Source of the DNA: Amycolatopsis pretoriensis
GTDB lineage: Bacteria; Actinomycetota; Actinomycetes; Mycobacteriales; Pseudonocardiaceae
Length of the DNA: 64,000 bases
Direction of reading: 5' to 3'
Assembly: GCF_900107925.1 (NCBI RefSeq)
Contig: NZ_FNUJ01000006.1
Span: forward strand, 248,001-312,000
Under the pieces are notes generated by a model. The model worked only from the letters and a program-made list of their open reading frames with translations, searched no databases and was not told where the DNA came from. Positions within the stretch are counted from its first letter, which is position 1. Each line of letters opens with the position of its first letter. Below are positions 8,177-15,300 of the stretch, piece after piece. The position numbers and the translations under genes are program-made.

Positions 8177-8584
8177 CTACTGCTCCTCGAAGCGCTGGCG
8201 GAAGCGCTCTTCCATCCGCTGGGTGAAGGAGCTGCGACGGCCCGCTTGCTTGCCTCCGCCGCGGGCGCCCGATCCACCACCCTTGCCGTCCCCGTCGGCG
8301 CCGTGCCGAATCGATGTGACGGCCAACATGACCCCGAAGAACATCACGAGGAACCCGAGCACGCTGATCAGCGGGATGTCGGCCACCCGGAACTGCGGCA
8401 CCACCACGCCCAGCACCAGCAGGGCCACGCCCACTACGAACAGGGCGATGCCCTGAATACGCCGTCGGCGAGCGGGGCGACGCAACCGGGTGCCACGCAC
8501 CGTGGATGCGAACTTGGGGTCCTCGGCATAGAGCTCGCGCTCGATTTGATCGAGCAGCCGCTGCTCATGCTCGGAGAGTGGCAT
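8177..8584 (-). CDS. DUF3040 domain-containing membrane protein
   Basis: A 135-residue protein. The N-terminal MPLSEHEQRLLDQIERELYAEDPKFAS segment is the DUF3040 signature. A basic stretch then leads into two membrane helices at about residues 42-62 and 70-90, and a Gly/Arg-rich cytosolic tail follows. DUF3040 proteins are widespread small actinobacterial membrane proteins of unknown function. It is monocistronic here, facing the transglutaminase gene across a shared terminator. Confidence 0.85.
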   Translation of the reverse strand: MPLSEHEQRLLDQIERELYAEDPKFASTVRGTRLRRPARRRRIQGIALFVVGVALLVLGVVVPQFRVADIPLISVLGFLVMFFGVMLAVTSIRHGADGDGKGGGSGARGGGKQAGRRSSFTQRMEERFRQRFEEQ

Positions 8585-9260
8585 CTTTCCTCCTCCGGCA
8601 CAGCTGTCGCGGGCGCCGGGCCGCGCAACGTCCTGGACCCAACAGCCAACCCCAGGCGGGGTGGCACTGTCCAGGATACGAGGCCCGCGCCCGGACGACT
8701 ACCCGATCCCGCATCCAGAAGGGATCGAATTGGGCTAAATCCTTCCGGATCGGGGTTGCGGACGGTCACGATCGCGGGTTGTGACCGGTTGACGGGGTGA
8801 ACGGCGATGTGGGGGACGGCCGGCGGAGGTGGAGATCACCCGCTGTGCACGGCTCGAGGTGGGATCGGTGTGAGGCGCGGTGGTTGCGGGCGGCGGGGCA
8901 GGCCCACTTGCCGGCCGGGTGCGGGCGACGGGGCGACCGCGCTCGCTGCGGCCCACGGGGCCAGCGGCCTACCGAGCTGTTGCGGGCGACGGGGCAGGCC
9001 ACTTGCCGAACCGGGCGCGGGCGACGGGGCGACCGCGCTCGCTGCGGCCCGCGGGAGCCAGCGGCCTGCCGAGCTGTTGCGGGCGACGGGATGCGCCGCG
9101 CGCGAACCGTGGGCAGGCCGCTTGCCGTGCTAGCTGCGGGCAGCGGGGCGCACCGCACGCCGGCCGCGGGCGGGCCGCTCGCCGCGCCGGGTGCGGGCAG
9201 CGGGGTGAACCGCCCACCGGCCACAAAGCCCTCACGCCGGCGGACATCCGAAACCCCGAT
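8585..9260. other. Repeat-rich intergenic region
   Basis: About 680 bp between the DUF3040 start and the dinB stop. From about 8770 it turns into compositionally biased, internally repeated DNA. Open frames exist on both strands but encode only Arg/Gly/Ala/Pro-rich repeats without family resemblance, so I do not call a gene. The DUF3040 promoter should lie at 8590-8700. Confidence 0.5.
8895..9140. repeat. 96-bp direct repeat, two copies plus a degenerate third
   Basis: GGGCGACCGCGCTCGCTGCGG occurs at 8931 and again at 9027, within units that also share GGCAGGCC-ACTTGCCG and the segment ending GAGCTGTTGCGGGCGACG. A partial third copy begins near 9111 (GGGCAGGCCGCTTGCCG). The unit is 32 codons long, but neither strand gives a convincing protein. 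Confidence 0.8.
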
Positions 9261-10529
9261 TCACCCCTCCCGAGGCCCAAGCAGCGAAGCCGGCCGCACC
9301 GCCGCGGACCCGAACTTCGACCGGGCCACATCCGCCGCCACCTCCGCATCCCTCCACCGGGGCGCCGGGGACTCGAACACCAGCTGCTCCCCCGCCTCCC
9401 CCGTGTCGAGCCCCTCCACGCGCACGCCGATCAACCGCACCGCTCCCGTCGGTGCGTGCTCCGTGAGCAACGCCACCGCCACCGCGTGGATCTCACGCGC
9501 CACGTCCGTCGCCGATACCAGCGTCCGGGCCCGCGTGATCGTCCGGAAGTCCGCGAACCGCACCTTGATCGAGACCGTCCGCCCGCGGATCCCGCGCGCC
9601 CGCAACGTCGCCCCCACTCGCTCCGACAGCCGCAGCAGCTCGAGCCCCAAAGCACCGCGGTCGTGGCGGTCGACGTCGAACGTGTGCTCCGCGCCGATCG
9701 ACTTCTCCGGTGAGTCCACCACCACCGCGCGCTCGTCCACTCCGTGCGCCAGCCGGTACAGGTGCTCTCCCACCGCCACGCCCAACGACTTCTTCAGCCG
9801 CTCCGGTGGGAACGCCGCGACGTCGGCGATCGTGTCCAGGCCCAGCCGGCGCAGGCTCTCCTCCGTGCGCGCGCCCACTCCCCACAGCGCCGACACCGGC
9901 AGCGGGTGCAGGAACGCCAGCGTTTCCGCCGCCGGGACCACCACCACGCCGTCCGGCTTCGCCATCCCCGACGCCAGCTTCGCGATGAACTTCACCTTCG
10001 CCACCCCGACCGAGCACGTGATCCCGTGCTCCGCCGCCACCCGCGAGCGGATCAGCGCGGCCAGCGACGCCGGTGTCGCCCCCAGGCGCCGCAACGCGCC
10101 GCTGACGTCCAGGAACGCCTCGTCCAGGCTCAACGGCTCGACCAGCGGCGTCAGCTCCCGGAAGATCCCCATCACGCCGCGGGAGACCTCGCTGTAGAGC
10201 CCACCCGTCGGCGGAATGTTGATCAGGTGCGGGCACAGCCGCTTCGCCGTCGAGAACGGCATCGCCGAGCGCACGCCGAACTTGCGCGCCGGGTAGTTGG
10301 CCGCCGCCACGACCGCGCGCGGCCCGCCGCCGGACACGACCACCGGCTTGTCCGCCAGCTCGGGCCGGGTGCGCAGCTCGACCGACACGAAGAACGCGTC
10401 CATGTCGACGTGCAGCATCCCGCACCCGGTGTCGTCCGGTGGCGGTTCGCCCGCCCGGACCTGGAACCGGGCCATCCCGCCCGGCAACTCAGCATTTCGC
10501 CCCACCTCGAGGACGCTACCGGGCACCAC
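9261..10529 (-). CDS. dinB: DNA polymerase IV (Y family)
   Basis: Up to 422 residues. The translesion polymerase core is clear: HVDMDAFFVSVE and PLSLDEAFLDVS carry the metal-binding acidic residues of motifs I and III, followed by the helix-hairpin-helix thumb (WGVGARTEESLRRLGLDTI) and a little-finger domain with IGVRVEGL. It copies past DNA lesions. The start is uncertain: the GTG at 10529 gives the longest frame, while GTG at 10505 or ATG at 10475 also precede the catalytic domain. No C-terminal beta-clamp motif is obvious to me. Neighbours include the methyltransferase upstream on the same strand. Confidence 0.93.
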   Translation of the reverse strand: MVPGSVLEVGRNAELPGGMARFQVRAGEPPPDDTGCGMLHVDMDAFFVSVELRTRPELADKPVVVSGGGPRAVVAAANYPARKFGVRSAMPFSTAKRLCPHLINIPPTGGLYSEVSRGVMGIFRELTPLVEPLSLDEAFLDVSGALRRLGATPASLAALIRSRVAAEHGITCSVGVAKVKFIAKLASGMAKPDGVVVVPAAETLAFLHPLPVSALWGVGARTEESLRRLGLDTIADVAAFPPERLKKSLGVAVGEHLYRLAHGVDERAVVVDSPEKSIGAEHTFDVDRHDRGALGLELLRLSERVGATLRARGIRGRTVSIKVRFADFRTITRARTLVSATDVAREIHAVAVALLTEHAPTGAVRLIGVRVEGLDTGEAGEQLVFESPAPRWRDAEVAADVARSKFGSAAVRPASLLGPREG

Positions 10530-10581
10530 CGACAGTTTCGGATCACGCGCGAGCGCGACGGCCGAAACCCGCCGGAAGAGG

Positions 10582-11307
10582 TCAGGCGAGCCGCGCGACC
10601 GCGTGCAGGCGGCCCGCGATGTCCCGCAGCGCCGGCGAGCCCGCCGCCACCTTTTCGAACTCCGCGAGCTCGTCCTCGCGGACGTCGCCGCCGACCAGGT
10701 CGGCGATCACCCGGTCGCCCTGCAGCAGCGTGACCTCCAGGCCGGCCGCCTCCAGGTCGGCACGCAGCCCGACCGCCGAATACCGGCGCAGGACCGTGTC
10801 GCCCGCGACGACGCCGTCCGCGCTCTCGAGCAGCTGCTTCGCCTCGCCGACCCGGCCGGCCAGCGCGCGGTTCAGCACCGCCGCGTGCCGGTTCGCGACC
10901 AGCACCGACACCGCGCCGCCCGGGGCGACCGCCGTGGCCAGCGCGGTGAGCACCGCGGCCGGGTCGTCGACGATCTCCAGCAGGCCGTGCGCGAGCACCA
11001 GGTCGGCCGAGCCGGCCTCGACGTGCCGGCCGAGCGCGTCGGAGTCGTCCGCGACGACCGTGATCAGCTCGGAGACGCCCTCCTCGCCGGCGCGCCGCTG
11101 CAGCGTCGCGAGGGCGTTCGGGCTCGGCTCGACGACGGTCACCCGGCAGCCCGCCGCCGCGAACGGCACCGCCCAGCCGCCGCTGCCACCACCGACGTCG
11201 ACGACGCGGGGGTGCTCGGCGCCCCGGGCGCGGGCGGCCTCGATCTCGGCCTCGAGCACCCGGCGGACGGCGCCCGAACCCCGGGCGGCCACGGTCTCCG
11301 TCTTCAT
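10582..11307 (-). CDS. Class I SAM-dependent methyltransferase
   Basis: A 241-residue protein with motif I VVDVGGGSGG at about residues 38-47, the acidic end of strand 2 (VTVVEPSPNA), DLVLAHGLLEIV as motif IV, and a C-terminal segment typical of type-11 methyltransferases. The substrate is not evident. I chose the ATG at 11307 because it directly precedes the conserved domain; the long upstream frame is antisense to the parA gene. It shares a 106-bp divergent intergenic region with parA and lies 53 bp upstream of dinB on the same strand, so they may be co-transcribed. Confidence 0.85.
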   Translation of the reverse strand: MKTETVAARGSGAVRRVLEAEIEAARARGAEHPRVVDVGGGSGGWAVPFAAAGCRVTVVEPSPNALATLQRRAGEEGVSELITVVADDSDALGRHVEAGSADLVLAHGLLEIVDDPAAVLTALATAVAPGGAVSVLVANRHAAVLNRALAGRVGEAKQLLESADGVVAGDTVLRRYSAVGLRADLEAAGLEVTLLQGDRVIADLVGGDVREDELAEFEKVAAGSPALRDIAGRLHAVARLA

Positions 11308-11413
11308 GCCGCACAGGGTAGTGCCCGCCCCCGGCCGCCTCCCGGGCTCCTCCCTTCGAGTGAACGCCCCTTGCCCGGCGGCGCCCCTCGCGCACACCCG
11401 TAGGCTGGAGAAC

Positions 11414-12307
11414 GTGCACACGGTCGCCGTACTCAGCCTCAAGGGAGGCGTCGGCAAGACGACGGTCGCTCTCGGTATCGCGTCCGCCGCCCTGCGTAGG
11501 GGCACGCGGACGCTGGTCGTGGACCTCGACCCGCAGGGCAACGCCACGACCTCGCTCGACCCGCCGTACACCGACGCGACCCTCGCCGACGTGCTGGAAA
11601 CCCCCACCCGCGAGATGCTCGAACGCGCGATCGCGCCGAGCGTCTGGAGCGAGGACGTCGACGTCCTGGTCGGCGCCGAAGAGCTGGAACTGCTCAACGA
11701 CCCCGACGCCGACCCCGAACGCCTCGCGAACTTCTCCCGCGCGCTCGACGAGCTGCACCGCGAGCCGCTGCGCGAAACACCGTACGAGCTGGTGATCCTG
11801 GACTGCCCGCCGTCGCTGGGCCGGCTGACGAAGTCCGCGCTGGTCGGCGCGGACAGCGCGCTCATCGTCACCGAGCCGACGATCTACGCCGTCGCCGGCG
11901 CGCACCGGGCCCTCGAAGCGATCGAGAAGATCCGCAAGGAGCTCAACCCGGACCTGCGCCCGATCGGCGTCCTGGTCAACAAGCTGCGCGTGCGGTCCTA
12001 CGAGCACCAGTTCCGGATCGCCGAGCTGCGCGAGAACTTCGGCTCCCTGGTGATGCCGACGGCGATCACCGACCGGCTCGCGATCCAGCAGGCCCAGGGC
12101 GCGTGCAGCCCGATCCACGAGTGGCACTCGCCGGGTGCGCAGGAGATCGCGCTGACGTTCAACATGGTGCTGGCGAAGATCCTGCGCTCCAACCGGGCGG
12201 GCCGCCACCGCGTCGCCGGCGAGGAACCCGAAGGTCCCGACTGGCCCGAAGGCCCGGCACCGGAGACTCCGGAGGCTCCCGCCGAGGTGTCCGAATCCGC
12301 GGGGTGA
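11414..12307 (+). CDS. ParA/MinD-type ATPase
   Basis: A 297-residue protein whose deviant Walker A KGGVGKT starts at about residue 10, followed by LVVDLDPQGNATTSL and the Walker B-like LVILDCPPSLGRL. These are the signatures of ParA ATPases that position DNA or protein cargo. No parB gene or parS-like site is adjacent, so it is probably an orphan ParA rather than the chromosomal segregation ATPase. GTG at 11414 follows a CTGGAG ribosome site. The C-terminal 45 residues are Pro/Glu-rich and disordered-looking. The Nei2 gene begins 4 bp after the stop. Confidence 0.88.
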   Translation: MHTVAVLSLKGGVGKTTVALGIASAALRRGTRTLVVDLDPQGNATTSLDPPYTDATLADVLETPTREMLERAIAPSVWSEDVDVLVGAEELELLNDPDADPERLANFSRALDELHREPLRETPYELVILDCPPSLGRLTKSALVGADSALIVTEPTIYAVAGAHRALEAIEKIRKELNPDLRPIGVLVNKLRVRSYEHQFRIAELRENFGSLVMPTAITDRLAIQQAQGACSPIHEWHSPGAQEIALTFNMVLAKILRSNRAGRHRVAGEEPEGPDWPEGPAPETPEAPAEVSESAG

Positions 12308-12310
12308 GCC

Positions 12311-13120
12311 GTGCCCGAAGGTGACACCGTCTACCTCGTCGGAAAGCGCTTCGACCGGGCACTGGCGGGGAAAACGTTGCTGCGTGGCGAGTTCCGCGTG
12401 CCGCAACTGGCCACAGTGGACCTCGCCGGACGCGAGGTGCTCGGCGTCGGGACGGTCGGCAAGCACCTGTTCACCCGCTTCTCCGGCGACCTGACGCTGC
12501 ACTCGCACCTGATGATGGACGGCATGTGGGACGTCTACCCGGCGGGCGCGAAGTGGCGCCGGCCCGGGCACCACGCCCGCGTGATCTTCACCGCCGCGGA
12601 CACCCAGGTGATCGGCTTCCGCGTGCACGACCTCAAACTCGTGGCCACGCCGAAGGAAACCGACCTCGTCGCCCACCTCGGGCCGGACCTGTTGGATCCA
12701 CAGTGGACCGAAGCGCACGCGGCCCAGGCGATCGCGAACTTCACCGCCAAGCCGGAGCGCGAACTCGGACTGGCCCTGCTCGACCAGCGCGTGATGGCCG
12801 GGGTCGGGAACCTCTACAAGTGCGAAATCGCTTTCCTGCTCGGCGTCACGCCGTGGACGCCGGTGTCCGAAGTGGACGCCGGCCGCACGGTCGCGCTCGC
12901 CCGGAAGTTGCTGCTGGCCAACGCCCGCTCCGGCCGGTTCGACCAGAGCACGACCGGCCACCTCGACCGCAACCGCAAGAACTGGGTCTACGAGCGGACC
13001 CGCCAGGGCTGCTTCCGCTGCGGCGGCAAGCTCCTGGTGCGCACGCAGGGCCACGACGTCCAGCGGCGGCCGACGTGGTTCTGCCCGAAGGACCAGCACG
13101 GGCCCTACCCGCAGCAGTAA
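12311..13120 (+). CDS. nei2: Endonuclease VIII-like DNA glycosylase (Fpg/Nei family, Nei2 type)
   Basis: A 269-residue bifunctional glycosylase/AP lyase. The N-terminal PEGDT supplies the catalytic Pro2 and Glu3 after Met removal. The H2TH region lies at about residues 130-200 (LLDQRVMAGVGNLYKCEIAF). The C-terminal zinc-finger region has Cys234, Cys237 and Cys258, but the expected fourth Cys (C-P-x-C) reads C-P-K-D, with a His two residues later that might substitute. It excises oxidised pyrimidines from DNA. The gene starts 4 bp after parA, so the two are co-transcribed. Confidence 0.9.
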   Translation: MPEGDTVYLVGKRFDRALAGKTLLRGEFRVPQLATVDLAGREVLGVGTVGKHLFTRFSGDLTLHSHLMMDGMWDVYPAGAKWRRPGHHARVIFTAADTQVIGFRVHDLKLVATPKETDLVAHLGPDLLDPQWTEAHAAQAIANFTAKPERELGLALLDQRVMAGVGNLYKCEIAFLLGVTPWTPVSEVDAGRTVALARKLLLANARSGRFDQSTTGHLDRNRKNWVYERTRQGCFRCGGKLLVRTQGHDVQRRPTWFCPKDQHGPYPQQ

Positions 13121-13129
13121 GCTGAGCTC

Positions 13130-13192
13130 GTGACGACGTTCAAGCTCCCGCTTTACGGGGCCGACACCGAACGCGGCGACCTCGCTCCCTGA
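13130..13192 (+). CDS. Possible 20-residue leader peptide upstream of the deaminase gene
   Basis: GTG at 13130 opens a frame of 20 residues (MTTFKLPLYGADTERGDLAP) that ends 50 bp before the deaminase ATG. A TAAGCT hexamer at 13118-13123 lies 6 bp upstream of the GTG, which is the geometry of a leaderless actinobacterial transcript. A leaderless short ORF in a 5' leader often marks translational control. There is no other evidence that it is made. Confidence 0.35.
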   Translation: MTTFKLPLYGADTERGDLAP

Positions 13193-13242
13193 GCCGCGCG
13201 CGCTTCCCGTCACCCATTTCCGGAAACCCAGGGAGCTCAGTC

Positions 13243-14286
13243 ATGCCCGGAATCGCCGGGCAGGCCTTGCGCGCCTTCGCGCACGCCCTGCCCAAGGTCG
13301 AACTGCACGTCCACCTCGTCGGCTCGGCGAGCCTGCCGACCGTCCTCGAACTGGCCCGGCGGCGCCCGTCCGCCGGCGTCCCCACCGACGAGCGCGAGCT
13401 CGCGGAGTTCTTCACCTTCCGCGACTTCGCCCACTTCCTCACCGTCTACCTGGCGGTCACCTCGCTCGTGCGCGACCGCCGCGACATCCACACGCTGGTG
13501 GCCGGCCTGGCCGCCGATCTGGCCGCGCAGAACTGCCGCTACGCCGAAGTCACCGTCACGCCGTACAACCACCTGCTCGACGGCGTGCCCGGCGACGACC
13601 TGCTGGCCGGCCTGGAAACCGGCCGGGCCCGCGCCGCCGAACTCGGCGTCGAACTGGCCTGGTGCTTCGACATTCCCGGCGAAAAGGGCGTCAAGGCCGG
13701 GCAGGAGACGCTCGTGTTCGCGCTGCGCGAACGCCCCGGCGGGCTGGTGTCGTTCGGCTTGGGCGGTCCCGAACTCGGCGTCGGCCGAGCGCGGTTCGCG
13801 CCGTTCTTCACGCGGGCCAGGGAAGCCGGGCTGCACAGCGTCCCGCACGCCGGCGAAACCACCGGCCCGGCCACGATCTGGTCCGCGGTGCACGACCTCG
13901 GCGCCGAGCGGATCGGCCACGGCACCAGCTGCGCCGCGGACCCCGCCCTGCTGGAACACCTTGCGGCACACCGGATCCCGCTCGAGGTGTGTCCGACGTC
14001 GAACGTGCGCACCGGGCAGGTGCCCAGCGTCGCCGCGCACCCCGTGCGGCGGATGCTCGACCACGGCGTCGTCGTCACGCTCAACACCGACGACCCGCCG
14101 ATGTTCGGCGCCACGCTCACCGGCGAGTACGTCGCCGTCGCCGAGACGCTGGGGCTGACCGCGGCCGAACTGGTGCGGCTGGCGGAGAACGCCGTCGACG
14201 CGTCCTTCCTCGACGAGCGGCGGAAAGCGGTCCTGCGGACCGAGATCACAGAAATGACGTTGCCGGACACCGGGATCTTCGCCTAG
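13243..14286 (+). CDS. Adenosine deaminase family protein, aminofutalosine-deaminase-like
   Basis: A 347-residue amidohydrolase. The zinc site is complete: ELHVHL near residue 20, HAGE near 202, a downstream IGHG, and the TDDPP aspartates near 284. From memory, the FGLGGPE, HAGETTGP and EVCPTSN stretches resemble Streptomyces deaminases assigned to the futalosine menaquinone pathway more than housekeeping Add, so aminodeoxyfutalosine is a possible substrate alongside adenosine. No other menaquinone gene is nearby to support this. ATG at 13243 follows GGGAG at a good distance. A structured intergenic element begins right after its stop. Confidence 0.8.
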   Translation: MPGIAGQALRAFAHALPKVELHVHLVGSASLPTVLELARRRPSAGVPTDERELAEFFTFRDFAHFLTVYLAVTSLVRDRRDIHTLVAGLAADLAAQNCRYAEVTVTPYNHLLDGVPGDDLLAGLETGRARAAELGVELAWCFDIPGEKGVKAGQETLVFALRERPGGLVSFGLGGPELGVGRARFAPFFTRAREAGLHSVPHAGETTGPATIWSAVHDLGAERIGHGTSCAADPALLEHLAAHRIPLEVCPTSNVRTGQVPSVAAHPVRRMLDHGVVVTLNTDDPPMFGATLTGEYVAVAETLGLTAAELVRLAENAVDASFLDERRKAVLRTEITEMTLPDTGIFA

Positions 14287-14289
14287 CGT
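14260..14289 (+). promoter_or_regulatory. Candidate promoter at the 3' end of the deaminase gene
   Basis: TTGCCG at 14260-14265 and TAGCGT at 14284-14289 are separated by 18 bp, matching an actinobacterial housekeeping promoter. The predicted start is near 14296, just ahead of the structured element. The -10 overlaps the deaminase stop codon. Confidence 0.45.
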
Positions 14290-14295
14290 GGCAGT

Positions 14296-14537
14296 ACACA
14301 AGAGAGGAGGTGGTCCTAAGTTGTATTCCAACAGGACTTGTGAGGTGGCTGTCCGCTAGCGGATGGCACGTGGAGGACTTTGAGCAGCGTTACAGCTGAG
14401 CCACCTTCTGGCTCATCGCCTGCTCCACGTGATGCCTGATAGCGAATACCAGGCAGTCACCGTGCCCCCGGGGTTTCCGAGCACCAGTCCGGCTCGGGCT
14501 CGAACGTTTGACGGCGTTCGAGAGACACCCCGGGGGT
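14296..14537 (+). ncRNA. Highly structured RNA candidate, class unknown
   Basis: Perfect stems in order: 14313-14317/14333-14337 with inner 14320-14323/14329-14332; a 12-bp palindrome at 14352-14363; 14367-14372/14426-14431 enclosing 14382-14387/14420-14425 and the 7-bp hairpin 14397-14403/14409-14415; 14433-14438/14450-14455; then a three-way junction with P1 14465-14474/14527-14536 (10 bp), P2 14477-14482/14492-14497 and P3 14499-14506/14515-14522. AGGAGGTGG at 14305-14313 can pair with CCACCTTCT at 14401-14409 (9 bp, one wobble), an alternative to the 14397 hairpin. A short ORF starting TTG at 14321 or GTG at 14288 ends at the TAG 14357-14359 (peptide ...LYSNRTCEVAVR). I recall similar peptides annotated in other actinobacteria but cannot verify it. 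Confidence 0.6.
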
Positions 14538-14673
14538 TCCTTCATGCGCTCATTTGTGCAGGTCAGGCCGCCGAGCGTGGGCGAACGACCGTCCGGCGAT
14601 CCGACCGCGGGATTCGACGATCCCGTTGCGCTGTTCCGTCCCGTTGACGACTGTCACTCGCTAGCCTGGAGCC

Positions 14674-15234
14674 ATGCTCAGGCCCGACTACCCGATCACC
14701 ACGGATCGGCTGCTCCTGCGCCCGTTCACGCCCGACGACCTCGACGCGCTGAACTCCTTCCAGTCCCGCGCCGACGTCGCGCGTTACCTCTATTGGGGCC
14801 CGCGCAGCCGCGCCGAATCGGCCGCCGCGCTCGCGAAACGGGTGCACAGCTCGACGTTGACCAAGGAAGGACAGCTCCTCGCCGTCGCGGTGGAGCTGGC
14901 CTCGACCGGGCAGCTGATCGGCGACCTCAACCTCGAGTGGCTCAGCAGCGAGCACCGGCAGGGCGAGATCGGGTTCGTCTTCCACCCGGACCACCACGGC
15001 AAGGGGCTGGCCGCCGAGGCGGCGACCGAACTCCTGCGCCTCGGCTTCGAAGACCTGGGGCTGCACCGCATCATCGGCCGGTGCGACGGCCGCAACGAAG
15101 CCTCCGCCGCGCTGATGGAACGCCTCGGGATGCGCCGCGAAGCGCACCTGAAGGAGAACGAGATCGTCAAGGGCGAGTGGACCGACGAGCTCATCTACGC
15201 GATGCTCGAGGACGAGTGGAAAGACCGCGACTAG
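14674..15234 (+). CDS. GNAT family N-acetyltransferase (RimJ/RimL-like)
   Basis: A 186-residue protein opening with TDRLLLRPFTPDDLDAL, the standard RimJ/RimL start. The acetyl-CoA site is the segment FHPDHHGKGLAAEAATELL, and a C-terminal GMRREAHLKEN motif is typical of ribosomal-protein-acetyltransferase relatives. Substrate unknown. TAGCCT at 14662-14667 lies 6 bp upstream of the ATG, so the transcript may be leaderless. It is separate from the preceding structured RNA, whose last stem ends 137 bp upstream. Confidence 0.88.
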   Translation: MLRPDYPITTDRLLLRPFTPDDLDALNSFQSRADVARYLYWGPRSRAESAAALAKRVHSSTLTKEGQLLAVAVELASTGQLIGDLNLEWLSSEHRQGEIGFVFHPDHHGKGLAAEAATELLRLGFEDLGLHRIIGRCDGRNEASAALMERLGMRREAHLKENEIVKGEWTDELIYAMLEDEWKDRD

Positions 15235-15300
15235 TGGTCGCGTTCACGCCGAGGCGGGCGCTCCGGTAGCGGTCCGCCGGGTGTTTGGCAGCATGGGGGC

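Noticed and set aside
8797..9224. Arg/Gly-rich coding sequence in the dinB-DUF3040 interval
   Set aside because: The open frames on both strands follow the 96-bp repeats, lack ribosome sites, and show no family resemblance.
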